Positions 33,147 to 42,323 of a stretch of 64,000 nt of DNA are shown piece after piece; position 1 is the stretch's first letter; each line of letters begins with the position of its first letter. Both the position numbers and the translations under genes were made by a program. The stretch is from the NCBI RefSeq assembly GCF_011764425.1, contig NZ_BLPF01000005.1, forward strand, positions 186,001 through 250,000, read 5' to 3'. Below the pieces are notes generated by a model. That model ran no database searches and had not been told where the DNA came from. It worked only from the letters and a program-made list of their open reading frames with translations. Source of the stretch: Phytohabitans houttuyneae (lineage in GTDB: Bacteria > Actinomycetota > Actinomycetes > Mycobacteriales > Micromonosporaceae).

Positions 33147-33953
33147 ATGTATGGGGAGGACGTACTCGCGGGAAACTGGCGCCGCCGCAAGGTGGTGCCC
33201 GAGGTTGACGCGGAAATCGACCTGGTGGTGGAGGACGCCGACTCGGGCTTCTGCGGCGCTGTCGTGGGATTCGAGTATGGAGCCGTGGTGCTCGAGGATC
33301 GGCACGGCAAGCGCCGCAACTTTCCGTTGGCGCCGGCCGCGTTCCTGCTCGACGGCCGGCCGGTGACGCTGCGCAAGCCCGCGCCCGCGGCCAAGTCCGC
33401 CGGTCTGCGGCGCACCGCGTCGGGTTCGATCGCGGTCGACGGGGTACGCGCGCGGGTGGCCAAAGCCAGCCGCATCTGGGTCGAGGGCGTGCACGACGCC
33501 GCGATGGTGGAACGGATCTGGGGCGACGACCTGCGCATCGAGGGCGTGGTCGTGGAGCCGCTTTCCGGGATCGACGAGCTGGCCCCGGCGGTATGCGACT
33601 TCGGTCCGTCGGAGCGGCGGCGCCTCGGCGTGCTCGTCGACCACCTGGTGCCCGGCTCGAAGGAGAGCCGCATCGTGGCGGCCGTGACGTCGCCGTACGT
33701 GCTGGTCACCGGTCACCCGTACGTGGACGTCTGGCAGGCGGTGAAACCGCAGCGGCTGGGTATCAGGGCATGGCCTGTGGTGCCGCCGGGCCGGCCGTGG
33801 AAGGAGGGCGTGTGTGCGGCCCTCGGCGTGGCCGACCCGGCGGACATGTGGCGTCTCATCCTGTCCAAGGTGGACAGCTTCCACGATGTGGAAACCCCAC
33901 TCATCAACGCGATGGAACGGCTGATCGACTTCGTGACCGTCGAGTCAGCCTAG
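33147..33953 (+). CDS. DUF3097 family protein
   Basis: A 268-residue protein starting MYGEDVLAGNWRRRKVVPEV, the characteristic opening of DUF3097. IWVEGVHDAAMVERIWGDDL and VLVDHLVPGSKESRI resemble a Toprim-like nucleotide-binding fold (Glu then Asp clusters), which suggests a nucleic-acid or nucleotide function. No activity is established to my knowledge. The ATG follows GGGGAGG. The last nine bases overlap the convergent Rieske gene. Confidence 0.85.
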   Translation: MYGEDVLAGNWRRRKVVPEVDAEIDLVVEDADSGFCGAVVGFEYGAVVLEDRHGKRRNFPLAPAAFLLDGRPVTLRKPAPAAKSAGLRRTASGSIAVDGVRARVAKASRIWVEGVHDAAMVERIWGDDLRIEGVVVEPLSGIDELAPAVCDFGPSERRRLGVLVDHLVPGSKESRIVAAVTSPYVLVTGHPYVDVWQAVKPQRLGIRAWPVVPPGRPWKEGVCAALGVADPADMWRLILSKVDSFHDVETPLINAMERLIDFVTVESA

Positions 33954-34460
33954 GACGATCGACTCGCCCTCGACGGTGATCGCCTGTGCGGCCAGCGGGC
34001 TCGGGGCGGGGCCGCCGAGCACGGAGCCGTCTGTCGCGGAGAAGATGCTGCCGTGGCAGGTGCAGTGGATCTCAGCGCCCTGCACCTGTGACACCTGGCA
34101 GCCCTGGTGTGTGCACTGCGCGTTGAACGCCTTGAAGTCGCCCGCCGCCGGCTGCGTCACCACCACCTGCCTCTCCGGGAAGATCTTGCCGCCGCCGACC
34201 GGGATGTCCGACGTGCTGGCGAGCGCGTTCGCCGGTGCGGCCGCCCCACCACTCGCCGAGGCCGAGGGAGCCGAGGCGGAAGGAGCCGCGCCGGTCTCCT
34301 GGGGCCCGGGCGTCGAGGCGGCCGGCTCGTCGTCGCTCCCGCACGCGACAAGCAACCCGGCGGCGCCCACGCCCACCGCTCCGGCGGCGAGTACGTTTCG
34401 TCGGCCCATCGTCGTTGGTTGAGCGTTCACCTTCTTCATGAACGCCAGCATGTCGGCCAT
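33945..34460 (-). CDS. Exported Rieske [2Fe-2S] protein
   Basis: About 171 residues. The N-terminus holds a twin-arginine-type signal (MGRRNVLAAGAVGVG) ending in a lipobox-like LVAC, so it is probably a Tat-exported lipoprotein. A Ser/Ala/Pro spacer follows. The C-terminal Rieske domain binds its cluster with CTHQGC and CTCHGS (C-x-H and C-x2-H plus the two disulphide Cys). It should move electrons at the outer membrane face. ATGs at 34460, 34439 and 34409 are possible starts; the middle or last would suit a shorter Tat signal. Its electron partner is not in this window. Confidence 0.88.
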   Translation of the reverse strand: MADMLAFMKKVNAQPTTMGRRNVLAAGAVGVGAAGLLVACGSDDEPAASTPGPQETGAAPSASAPSASASGGAAAPANALASTSDIPVGGGKIFPERQVVVTQPAAGDFKAFNAQCTHQGCQVSQVQGAEIHCTCHGSIFSATDGSVLGGPAPSPLAAQAITVEGESIVLG

Positions 34461-34501
34461 GCCTGGGTGAGTCCTGTGGCGTACCTGTGGATTCGCTGAA
34501 T

Positions 34502-35806
34502 TCACCCCAGCTGACCTGGGTCTCTGGTGAAGACGAACGTCGCGATGTCGAGCGCGGCCACCCCACCGGCCCCGTCCCGGCGCACCGCGAGCGTCTCGCC
34601 GTCGTTCACGCCCGAGTGGCACCGCCAGCGGTCGGCACCCTCCGCCGCGAACCGCCACGGCTCCCGCCCGGCCCGGGTGATCACCAGCTCACCCTTTTCC
34701 CAGGTGGCGTCGTGCGCCAGCCCCATCCACCACCACCTGCCACACAGCTCGGCCGCCTCGGGCGGGGGTGGCGCCGCGGCCGGCCGCCACGGCGCGGGCG
34801 GCGCGGGCTCGCGGTCGAGCACCTCGACGAGCGCGGAGAAGCCGAGCTGGCCGATCGGAAAGCCGTACGCGTTCGCGTACCCGACGATGCCGGTGCGCGA
34901 CGGGCGGTGGACGGCGATGAGGGAGACGTACCCCGGCATGGAGCCGCCGTGGCCGACCAGGACGCGCTCCCCGCGGCGGTAGAACTCCAGGCCCAGGCCG
35001 TGGCCCCCGCTCCAGGTGTCCGGGTCGCTGATGGCCACCGGCACGCACATCTCGGCAAGCGTGTCCGGCGCGAGCACGTCGGGCACCGGCTCGGCGAGGA
35101 ACGCCGCCCACCGCGCCAGGTCGTCGAGCGTCGACCACAGCTGCCCCGCCGGTGCCATCGCGCCCGTGTCGGTGCGCGGCTCCTCGTTCAACGTGCCGTA
35201 CAGCGGGTGCACCACGTACCCGGGCGCGAACGGCTCGTGCGGGTGGTACGTGGTGCGCAGCATCGACAGCGGCGCCAGTACTCGCTCGGTCAGCACCTCG
35301 ATCCACGGCTTGCCGGTGATCCGCTCGACGACGGCGCCGAGCAGGCCGTACGCGAGGTTGGAGTAGTGATATGTCCGGTGTGGAGGGTGGGCGAGCTTGT
35401 CCGGCGTGAGGCCGGCCAGCAGCGTCTCCACGTCGCTGCCCTCGGAGCGCTCCCACCAGCCGGCGCTGTCCGGCTCGCGCTGCAGCCCGGAGGCGTGCCC
35501 GAGGAGCTGGCGGAGCGTCACACTGCCCACCGGCGTGCCGGGCAGGTGGCGGTAGAGCAGGTCGTCGAGTGCCAGCCGCCCCTCGTCGCGCAGCCGCATC
35601 ACGAGCGTCGCGGTCATGGTCTTGGAGATCGACCCGATGCGGTACTGGGTGCCCGGGTCCGGCACCGGGTGGTCGCCCGCTCCCGTGGCGTACGCCAGCG
35701 CGCCGTCCCGCACGACGCCGAGCACCACCGAGGGTGCGCGCCCGGTGGCCTGTGCCTCGGCGGCGAGCACGTCGAGCCGGCGGGTTGTTTCCGGTAGCAG
35801 CGACAC
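34502..35806 (-). CDS. Serine beta-lactamase-like hydrolase
   Basis: A 434-residue class C beta-lactamase/DD-peptidase-fold hydrolase with the catalytic SISKTMTA (S-x-x-K), YSN (Y-x-N) and a late HGGSMPGY in place of KTG. No clear signal peptide, so it may act in the cytosol or be an esterase. The C-terminal about 100 residues form an extra domain (CGRWWWMGLAHDATW). The GTG at 35806 has GGGAGGT nine bases upstream and is preferred over longer frames. Substrate unknown; many members are esterases, not resistance enzymes. Confidence 0.87.
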   Translation of the reverse strand: MSLLPETTRRLDVLAAEAQATGRAPSVVLGVVRDGALAYATGAGDHPVPDPGTQYRIGSISKTMTATLVMRLRDEGRLALDDLLYRHLPGTPVGSVTLRQLLGHASGLQREPDSAGWWERSEGSDVETLLAGLTPDKLAHPPHRTYHYSNLAYGLLGAVVERITGKPWIEVLTERVLAPLSMLRTTYHPHEPFAPGYVVHPLYGTLNEEPRTDTGAMAPAGQLWSTLDDLARWAAFLAEPVPDVLAPDTLAEMCVPVAISDPDTWSGGHGLGLEFYRRGERVLVGHGGSMPGYVSLIAVHRPSRTGIVGYANAYGFPIGQLGFSALVEVLDREPAPPAPWRPAAAPPPPEAAELCGRWWWMGLAHDATWEKGELVITRAGREPWRFAAEGADRWRCHSGVNDGETLAVRRDGAGGVAALDIATFVFTRDPGQLG

Positions 35807-35957
35807 GTTCCGTACCTCCCTGATGGTGGTCAACGCTCCGAGGCGGAGCTGGTTTCGCGGCGGCCGGGGTGCCGCGCTGGTTCGCTCGCTGCACACGCGG
35901 CCCAGACGTTACCGTCCGGCGACTCGCCGCTCGTGCGCTGACGTGCCACGATCGGGG

Positions 35958-36395
35958 GTGGATGCTGTTCTCTGGATCGTTCTGGGCGTATTGCTCGCGA
36001 TCGCCGAGATGTTTACGTTCACGTTCGTTTTGATGATGCTCTCGACGGGCGCGTTCGCCGCCGCGATCGCCGCGGCGCTCGGCGCGGGGGTGCCCGTGCA
36101 GGCCGCCGTCTTCGCGATCGTCTCGGCGCTCTCGCTGGTGGCGGTGCGGCCGGTGATCCGCCGGCACCGGCAGTCCCGGCTGGAGGCGGACGAGACGCCG
36201 ATGGGCGTGGAGGCCATCTCCGGCTCGACCGGGCTGGTCCTGGAGCAGGTCGACACGGACCACGGGCTGGTCAAGATCGAAGGAGAGCTGTGGACCGCCC
36301 GTTCATACGACGCCACTCAGGTGCTGGAGCCGGGCGAGCGCGTGCGGGTCATAGAAGTCAAGGGCGCCACCGCCATGGTCTGGCGGGACATCTGA
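35958..36395 (+). CDS. NfeD-family membrane protein
   Basis: A 145-residue protein: two or three membrane spans (about 3-75) and a C-terminal OB-fold NfeD domain (GSTGLVLEQVDTDHGLVKIEGELWTARS). This is the short NfeD form lacking the ClpP-like protease part. It sits 19 bases before the SPFH gene, the typical nfeD-stomatin pairing, and should organise membrane microdomains with it. The GTG at 35958 follows a G-rich stretch. Confidence 0.9.
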   Translation: MDAVLWIVLGVLLAIAEMFTFTFVLMMLSTGAFAAAIAAALGAGVPVQAAVFAIVSALSLVAVRPVIRRHRQSRLEADETPMGVEAISGSTGLVLEQVDTDHGLVKIEGELWTARSYDATQVLEPGERVRVIEVKGATAMVWRDI

Positions 36396-36414
36396 ATGTT
36401 GGGGGTGGGGATAG

Positions 36415-37518
36415 ATGGAAGTAGTCATCGCGATCGTCGTCGCGTTCGTCGCGCTGTTCGTGGCGATCACGCTGGTCCGCGCGGTGCGGATCGTGCCGCA
36501 GCAGCGCAACTTCGTGGTCGAGCGGCTCGGGCGGTACCAGCGGACGCTGCGGCCGGGGTTGAACGTGCTGGTGCCGTTCATCGACTCGGTCCGGACCAAG
36601 GTCGACCTCCGCGAGCAGGTGGTGAGCTTCCCGCCCCAGCCGGTGATCACCTCGGACAACCTCGTGGTCTCGATCGACACGGTGCTGTACTTCAAGGTCG
36701 TCGACCCGGTGCGCGCCACGTACGAGATCGCCAACTTCCTGCAGGCGATCGAGCAGCTCACGGTCACCACGCTGCGTAACGTGATCGGCTCGCTCGACCT
36801 GGAGAAGGCGCTCACCAGCCGCGAGGAGATCAACCGGCACCTGTCCGGCGTGCTGGACGAGACCACCGGGCGCTGGGGCATCAAGGTGACCCGCGTCGAG
36901 ATCAAGGCGATCGAGCCGCCGCCGAGCATCCGCGACTCGATGGAGAAGCAGATGCGCGCCGAGCGCGAGCGGCGCGCGACGATCCTGACCGCCGAGGGGC
37001 AGAAGCAGGCGCAGATCCTGAACGCCGAGGGCGACAAGCAGGGTGCCGTACTTCGCGCCGACGGTGACCGGCAGGCCCGCATCCTGCAGGCCGAGGGCCA
37101 GGCGAAGGCGATCCGCACGGTCTTCGACGCGATCCACGCCGCCAACCCGAGCCAGAAGGTGCTGGCCTACCAGTACCTGCAGGCGCTGCCGCAGATCGCC
37201 AACGGCACGGCCAACAAGGTGTGGATCGTGCCGGCCGAGCTGACCAAGGCCCTGGAGGGTCTCGGCGGAGCGCTGGGCGGACTGGCCGGGATGGTCGGCG
37301 ACGAGCCCCGGGCCGCCGTGGACGCGGGCGCCGTCGAGCGCGAGGCGGCGGAGGCCGCCCAAGCCGCGGCCGATGCGGCCAAGGAGGTGCAGCAGGAGGT
37401 CGAGGTGGCGGAGCAGCAGGTCTCCGGCGACAAGCCGCGCGGCCTGCCCGCGCCGGAGCCGGTGTCGCCGTCGGCACTGCTGAACCCCACCACGCAGGAG
37501 GATCGCGAACGCGCCTGA
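36415..37518 (+). CDS. SPFH/band 7 (paraslipin) protein
   Basis: A 367-residue protein with one N-terminal membrane span (IAIVVAFVALFVAITLV), an SPFH domain (about 28-210 with RPGLNVLVPFIDSV and ERRATILTAEG) and a coiled-coil run of EGQKQAQILNAEGDKQG-type repeats (about 192-225). A Gly/Ala then Pro-rich tail follows. It oligomerises at the membrane and works with NfeD in lipid microdomains or protein quality control. The small hairpin at 37527-37540 after the stop may terminate the pair. Confidence 0.93.
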   Translation: MEVVIAIVVAFVALFVAITLVRAVRIVPQQRNFVVERLGRYQRTLRPGLNVLVPFIDSVRTKVDLREQVVSFPPQPVITSDNLVVSIDTVLYFKVVDPVRATYEIANFLQAIEQLTVTTLRNVIGSLDLEKALTSREEINRHLSGVLDETTGRWGIKVTRVEIKAIEPPPSIRDSMEKQMRAERERRATILTAEGQKQAQILNAEGDKQGAVLRADGDRQARILQAEGQAKAIRTVFDAIHAANPSQKVLAYQYLQALPQIANGTANKVWIVPAELTKALEGLGGALGGLAGMVGDEPRAAVDAGAVEREAAEAAQAAADAAKEVQQEVEVAEQQVSGDKPRGLPAPEPVSPSALLNPTTQEDRERA

Positions 37519-37655
37519 CACGGCGTGTCCGCTTGCGGACCGCTGCCTGAATAGCCAGAAAGATCCGCTTGGTGCCCCGGCGACTGCCATGATCTACACA
37601 CGTGGTGGTTGCCGGGGCGCCGGCGCGTTCCGGCTGCGGGGGAAGGCGGTTTGCC

Positions 37656-38459
37656 ATGGCGAATGCCACGAAACACAAGCGGCCAGCGGGCAGTTCGGGG
37701 CGGTCCACGCCGGTCAAGGTGGTGTCCCGGACCGACGCGGGGGTCGCCGTCGTCGCGGCCGCCGCCCCGGAGAGCTCGCCCATCGGCGCGGTCACCAACG
37801 CCACGTGGGCCTGGTCGGTACGCCGGTTCGCCCGCGCCCTCATGTGGACGCTGCCCGGCTACGCGGTGGCGTACGGCGCGGTCACGCTGGGCCGCTGGGA
37901 CGGCCTGGCGCCCCTGCCCTACCTGGAGAACGGCCGCGTCTTCCACCTGCTCGGCTGGGTGGTCGCGGTGTGGCTGGGCATCATGGCGCTGGTCGCGCTG
38001 GCCGGTCTGCTGGCCGCCGCGCGCAGCCGCCGCTCGGCCGCGATCGGCCTCATGGTCGGGCTGACGGGGACGGTGCTGTGGCTCCCGTTCGCCGCGCTGC
38101 CGGCCGACACCCCCGTGTACGGCCTGGACGCCCGCACCCTCTCGCTCGCCGGCGCCGCGCTCTACTCGGCCGGCTGGCTCCTGGCCGGGTGGGCGGTGGT
38201 GCACAGCGGCCTGTTCAGCAAGTCGGACGGGCTGCTGCTGATGCTCGCCGCGCCGATGGTCGGCGTCGCCGGCCAGCTCGTCGGTCCACTTCAGACGGTC
38301 GGTGCCATCTTCACGCTCGCCGCGGGCATCGGCATGTCGTGGACGGCCGGCCGCTTCGTACCCAGCGTCCACGCCACCCCGACCGCCCGCACGGCGGCGG
38401 TGGCCGCCGGCGCCAAGGCGGTCTCCGCCAAGGTGGCCACGACCGGCAGCGTGAACTGA
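37656..38459 (+). CDS. Polytopic membrane protein of unknown function
   Basis: A 267-residue protein with a basic, disordered N-terminus (about 1-40) and about five hydrophobic spans between 65 and 235, then an Ala-rich tail. The ATG at 37656 is the likely start with a purine-rich stretch upstream. No enzyme motif or family is recognised; it could be a small-solute or structural membrane protein. It stands alone between the SPFH and TrmH genes. Confidence 0.7.
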   Translation: MANATKHKRPAGSSGRSTPVKVVSRTDAGVAVVAAAAPESSPIGAVTNATWAWSVRRFARALMWTLPGYAVAYGAVTLGRWDGLAPLPYLENGRVFHLLGWVVAVWLGIMALVALAGLLAAARSRRSAAIGLMVGLTGTVLWLPFAALPADTPVYGLDARTLSLAGAALYSAGWLLAGWAVVHSGLFSKSDGLLLMLAAPMVGVAGQLVGPLQTVGAIFTLAAGIGMSWTAGRFVPSVHATPTARTAAVAAGAKAVSAKVATTGSVN

Positions 38460-38497
38460 CCCGGGCACCCGCCGCGCTCGCGTAGCGGGGCGGGAGA

Positions 38498-39304
38498 ATG
38501 CCACCCGTGGAGCTGATCACCGATCCCGACGACGAGCGGATCGCGGACTACCGGGCGCTGACCGACGTGGAGCTGCGGACGCGGTGGGAGCCGCCGCACG
38601 GGCTGTTCATCGCGGAGGGCGAGCTGGTCCTGCGGCGGGCCGTGCGGGCGGGTTACCGGGCGCGCTCGTACCTGCTCGACGAGAAGCGCCTCGACCAGCT
38701 CGCCGACCTCGCCGGCGGCGGCGCGCCGGTCTACGCGGCCAGCCAGGAGGTGCTGGAGAAGGCGACCGGCTTCCACGTGCACCGAGGGGTGCTGGCCTCC
38801 TTCCACCGCAAGGCGCTGCCCGGCGTGGACGAGGTGCTGCGGGATGCGCGGCGGGTGGCCGTGCTCGAAGACGTCAACAACCACACAAACATCGGCGCGG
38901 TCTTCCGCGGGGCGGCGGCGCTCGGCATCGACGGGGTGCTGCTCTCGCCCTCCTGCGCCGACCCGCTCTACCGGCGCAGCGTGCGGGTGAGCATGGGCGA
39001 GGTGTTCGCGGTGCCGTACGCGACGCTTTCGCCCTGGCCGGCCGCGCTGGACCAGGTCAGGAGCGCCGGCTTCACCGTGCTGGCGATGACGCCGGCCGCC
39101 GACGCGGTGCCCATCCAGCGGCTCACCGCGCAGGAGCGGGCGCGGCCGGCGCTGCTGCTCGGTGCCGAGGGCCCCGGGCTCTCGCGCGCGGCCGTGGCCG
39201 CCAGCGACAGGCGGGTGGTGATTCCCATGCGCCGCGGTGTCGACTCGCTCAACGTGGCGGCGGCGGCCGCTGTCGCGTTCTGGGAGCTGGGTCGGGAAGA
39301 CTGA
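38498..39304 (+). CDS. TrmH/SpoU-family RNA 2'-O-methyltransferase
   Basis: A 268-residue S-adenosylmethionine-dependent enzyme that methylates ribose in tRNA or rRNA. An N-terminal substrate-binding part (about 1-100) precedes a SPOUT domain with motif 1 NNHTNIGAVFRGAAALG, motif 2 LLLGAEGPGLS and motif 3 GVDSLNVAAAAAVAFWE, which form the trefoil knot. The site on RNA cannot be inferred. The next gene starts four bases after the stop, so they are probably co-transcribed. Confidence 0.92.
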   Translation: MPPVELITDPDDERIADYRALTDVELRTRWEPPHGLFIAEGELVLRRAVRAGYRARSYLLDEKRLDQLADLAGGGAPVYAASQEVLEKATGFHVHRGVLASFHRKALPGVDEVLRDARRVAVLEDVNNHTNIGAVFRGAAALGIDGVLLSPSCADPLYRRSVRVSMGEVFAVPYATLSPWPAALDQVRSAGFTVLAMTPAADAVPIQRLTAQERARPALLLGAEGPGLSRAAVAASDRRVVIPMRRGVDSLNVAAAAAVAFWELGRED

Positions 39305-39308
39305 CCTG

Positions 39309-40922
39309 GTGTTTCCTACTGTCCGTGAGGTCATCGCCCTCGACCCGGTGCGCCACGGCGAGCCGCGCGTGGTGGCCGGCGAGGCGGGGCTGGACCGGCC
39401 GGTGCGGTGGGTACACGCGGCCGAGGTGCCCGACATCGCCAGCCTCCTGCGCGGCGGCGAGCTGGTGCTGACCACCGGCATCGGGTTGCCGGCCGAGGAC
39501 GCCGGCATCCGGGCGTTCATCGCGGACCTCGCCGACGTCGGCGTGGCCGGGCTGGTGGTCGAGCTCGGCCGCCGGTACACCGGAAGTGTCCCGCGGGTGA
39601 TGGCCGCGGCCGCGCAGCGTCGCGGTATGCCGCTGGTGGAGCTGCGGCGGGCCACGCCGTTCGTGCGGATCACCGAGGCGGTGCACGCGCTGATCGTGGA
39701 CGCGCAGCTGACCGAGCTGCGGGCGACCGAGGAGATCCACCAGCGGTTCACCGAGCTGTCGGTCGAGGGCGCCGAGGCGGCCGAGGTGGTGCACCAGGCA
39801 GCCTCGCTGGCGGGGTGTCCGGTCGTGCTGGAAAACCTCGCCCGCCAGGTGCTGGCCTACGACACCGCCGGGGACAGCGCCGAGCTGCTGCTGGACGGGT
39901 GGGAGCAGCACTCGCGGCGGATCCAGCCGGCGGGGCGCACCGCGTACGACGCGGACGCGGGCTGGCTCGTCACCACCGTCGGCGCGCGCGGGCAGGACTG
40001 GGGGCGCCTGCTGGCCCGCTGGGCGGGGGAGGGGACGCCGCCCACGCGGCTGTCGATCCTGCTCGAACGCGCCGCCTCCACGCTCGCCCTCGGCCGCCTG
40101 ATCCGCCGCGACGCCGAAGGGCTCGAGCACCAGCTCCACCGCACGCTGCTCACCGCCCTGCTCGACCACACCCGCCCGGTGGACGAGGTGGCGCTGCGGG
40201 CGCGGGCGCTGGGGGTGCCCCTGGACCGCCGGGACCTGGTCGGCGTCGTGGTGCGGCACCGGGGCGAGGAGCCCGCGCTCGACGCCGCCCGCCTGCGCGA
40301 CCTGGCCGAGGCGGTCAGCCACGCGCTGCGCGAGGCCGCGCTCACCGGCCTGGCCGGGCCGCTCGACGACCAAGCGGTGGGCGCGCTGGTCGCGCTGCCG
40401 GCGGGCGCGGACGACGAGCGGTCGCTGTCCATCTTCGCCACCGCTCTGCATCGGGTACGGGGTGAGGCCGCTCCCGCCGTCGTCCTGGCGGCCGGCTCAC
40501 GGGTCGACTCGCTGCGCGACGCCCGCCGCTCCCTTGTGGAGGCGCGACAGGTGGCCGACGCGGCGCGGCACGGCCAGCGCGAGGTGGCGGTGTTCCGGCT
40601 GCCGCACGTGGGGCTGGCCGGCCTGCTGCACCTGCTGCGCGACGAGCCGCGGCTGCAGACCTTCGTGGAGCGCGAGCTGGGCGGGCTGCTGGCGTACGAC
40701 GCGCGGCACCCCAAGGAGCGGCTGCTCGGCACGCTCCGGGCATACCTGGACAGCGGCCGCAACAAGTCCGCCGCGGCCGCGGCGGCACACCTGTCGAGGC
40801 CGGCCTTCTACGAGCGGCTGGCCCGCATCGAGCGGATCCTCGACAGCGACCTGGACGCGGTGGACACCTGTCTGTCGCTGCACGTGGCCCTGCTGGCCCT
40901 CGACGCCGTGCGCCAGGACTAA
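39309..40922 (+). CDS. PucR-family transcriptional regulator
   Basis: A 537-residue regulator: N-terminal PucR sensory domain (FPTVREVIALDPVRHGE to about 160), a middle region and a C-terminal helix-turn-helix (LGTLRAYLDSGRNKSAAAAAAHLSRPAFYERLARIE, about 470-510). PucR proteins regulate purine or amino-acid catabolism and aminotransferase genes. The GTG at 39309 is the best start. It lies four kilobases before the aminotransferase at 44810, which could be a target; that link is only a guess. Confidence 0.88.
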   Translation: MFPTVREVIALDPVRHGEPRVVAGEAGLDRPVRWVHAAEVPDIASLLRGGELVLTTGIGLPAEDAGIRAFIADLADVGVAGLVVELGRRYTGSVPRVMAAAAQRRGMPLVELRRATPFVRITEAVHALIVDAQLTELRATEEIHQRFTELSVEGAEAAEVVHQAASLAGCPVVLENLARQVLAYDTAGDSAELLLDGWEQHSRRIQPAGRTAYDADAGWLVTTVGARGQDWGRLLARWAGEGTPPTRLSILLERAASTLALGRLIRRDAEGLEHQLHRTLLTALLDHTRPVDEVALRARALGVPLDRRDLVGVVVRHRGEEPALDAARLRDLAEAVSHALREAALTGLAGPLDDQAVGALVALPAGADDERSLSIFATALHRVRGEAAPAVVLAAGSRVDSLRDARRSLVEARQVADAARHGQREVAVFRLPHVGLAGLLHLLRDEPRLQTFVERELGGLLAYDARHPKERLLGTLRAYLDSGRNKSAAAAAAHLSRPAFYERLARIERILDSDLDAVDTCLSLHVALLALDAVRQD

Positions 40923-40924
40923 CC

Positions 40925-42277
40925 CTATTGATCAGGGAGCTCGTGGAGCGGCGCGCCGTCCGCCACGCCCACCAACTCCCTGATCAACGCGGAGAAGGGT
41001 GGCGGGACGTAGTGGGTGCCGCCGGGGGTGAAGACGTTTGACGTTGCGGCCGTCGTCCAGGCTTCCGCGGGGAGTGCGGCGGCCAGGTCCGTGACCACCC
41101 GCGCGCCCGACCATTCGGGGCTTTCGCGGAGCAGGGACAGGGCCACCACCGACTCCTCGACCTCGCCGACGCACTCGAAGGGCTTGTGGCCGTCCAGGCC
41201 CAGCAGCTCCTTGTACCCGGGAATCTGGGTCTCGTCGGCGAGCAGGTCGGCGCCGAAGATCGCGACCAGCCGGGCCCTCGGCATGAATGGGGCCATAGCC
41301 AGGAAGACGAACCGGCACTTCGGGCAGTGGCCGCACCAGCGGGCGCTCGCGTCGCGCAGCTTGAACGCGGCGTTGCAGCTGGTCACCACCTCGTCGTAGT
41401 GGGTGTGCGCGGCGAACAGCCGGGCGATGTGCAGCTCGGACAGGGGGCGCAGCAGCGAGAAGTACGCGTCGGCGAGCCCCGCCTGCTCGGCGAGCGCCGC
41501 GCGCAGCAGCCCTTCCGCCTCGACGCCCTTGGACCACTGGTGGTTGATCTCGTGCCCGTCCCAGACGAGGTTGGGGTCGGAGGCGGAGCGCTCGTTGGAC
41601 ATCACCACCGGCCCGAGGCCGTGCAGGGCGGCGGTGGCCACGGCGATGAGCGAGTTGATCGCGGTCACCGGGATGTGGCCGTTGAGCGCGCCGGCCGCGT
41701 TCAGGTCGAAGAGCTTGGGGTCGATCTTGCGGTGGGCGACCAGCGGGGTCAGCCCCGACGCGGCGAAGACCGACTGGATGACCCAGTTGGGGTTGACGGC
41801 GAACGGCACCGGGTCGAGCCCGCCCGCGCGCAGCGCCTCCAGCGTGACGATCGAGTCCTTGCCGCCGCCGACCGGGCTCAGCGGGCGCCGCCCGGCCACC
41901 GAGACCGGGATGGCCGGCGGCGCGGCGGGGCCGGTGACCGACAGGGAGAGCACGTGCGGCAGGTCGTTTCGGTACGCGTACTCCGCCATGCCCTTGGTGT
42001 AGACGCCGTCGAGCAGCGCGGCGGCGGCCGGGCTCAGCGGCGTGGTGGTGGTGATCTCCGGCGGCGCGCCGACCTTGAAGTAGCTCACGCCGGCCACGAG
42101 GTGCAGCAGCTCCAGCACGCGCCCGAAGGCGGCCGGGACCTCCCCGGCGGGCACCGGAAACGTCACGGTCTCGGTGAACTCGAGCCCGTCCAGCGCGTAC
42201 GGCAGCCGCGCCACGCCGGTCGCCGGGTCGAACGTGAGCGCCGGAAATGACAGCCGCCGAAACTGGGTCTCAAGCAC
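40925..42277 (-). CDS. murL: MurL, UDP-MurNAc-L-Ala-L-Glu epimerase
   Basis: A 450-residue protein that, with MurD2, makes UDP-MurNAc-L-Ala-D-Glu by ATP-dependent epimerisation of the terminal L-Glu, an alternative to MurI plus MurD. Recognition rests on SPVGGGKDSIVTLEALR (P-loop-like), NERSASDPNLVWDGHEINHQWSKG and CGHCPKCRFVFLAM, and on the divergent MurD2 gene 46 bases away. The GTG at 42277 is the start. The 3' end coding LIRELVG to HELPDQ lies inside a 59-base palindromic element that is also found after ngcG2 (see findings). Confidence 0.88.
   Translation of the reverse strand: MLETQFRRLSFPALTFDPATGVARLPYALDGLEFTETVTFPVPAGEVPAAFGRVLELLHLVAGVSYFKVGAPPEITTTTPLSPAAAALLDGVYTKGMAEYAYRNDLPHVLSLSVTGPAAPPAIPVSVAGRRPLSPVGGGKDSIVTLEALRAGGLDPVPFAVNPNWVIQSVFAASGLTPLVAHRKIDPKLFDLNAAGALNGHIPVTAINSLIAVATAALHGLGPVVMSNERSASDPNLVWDGHEINHQWSKGVEAEGLLRAALAEQAGLADAYFSLLRPLSELHIARLFAAHTHYDEVVTSCNAAFKLRDASARWCGHCPKCRFVFLAMAPFMPRARLVAIFGADLLADETQIPGYKELLGLDGHKPFECVGEVEESVVALSLLRESPEWSGARVVTDLAAALPAEAWTTAATSNVFTPGGTHYVPPPFSALIRELVGVADGAPLHELPDQ
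40929..40987. repeat. Palindromic element, copy A, in the murL 3' end
   Basis: Arms 40929-40940 and 40976-40987 are perfect 12-base complements around TGATCAGGGAG cores. On the minus strand the element begins with a 25-base stretch that matches the copy at 56284-56308 with one mismatch. It covers the last codons of murL, so protein and repeat are superimposed. Confidence 0.75.
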
Positions 42278-42323
42278 ACGCAATACTAGGCCGACACCGT
42301 CCACCGGATGGGAGGAGAACACG

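Noticed and set aside
35870-35900. Another repeat fragment before the serine hydrolase gene
   Set aside because: A 12-base match (GGTTCGCTCGCT) only; not enough.
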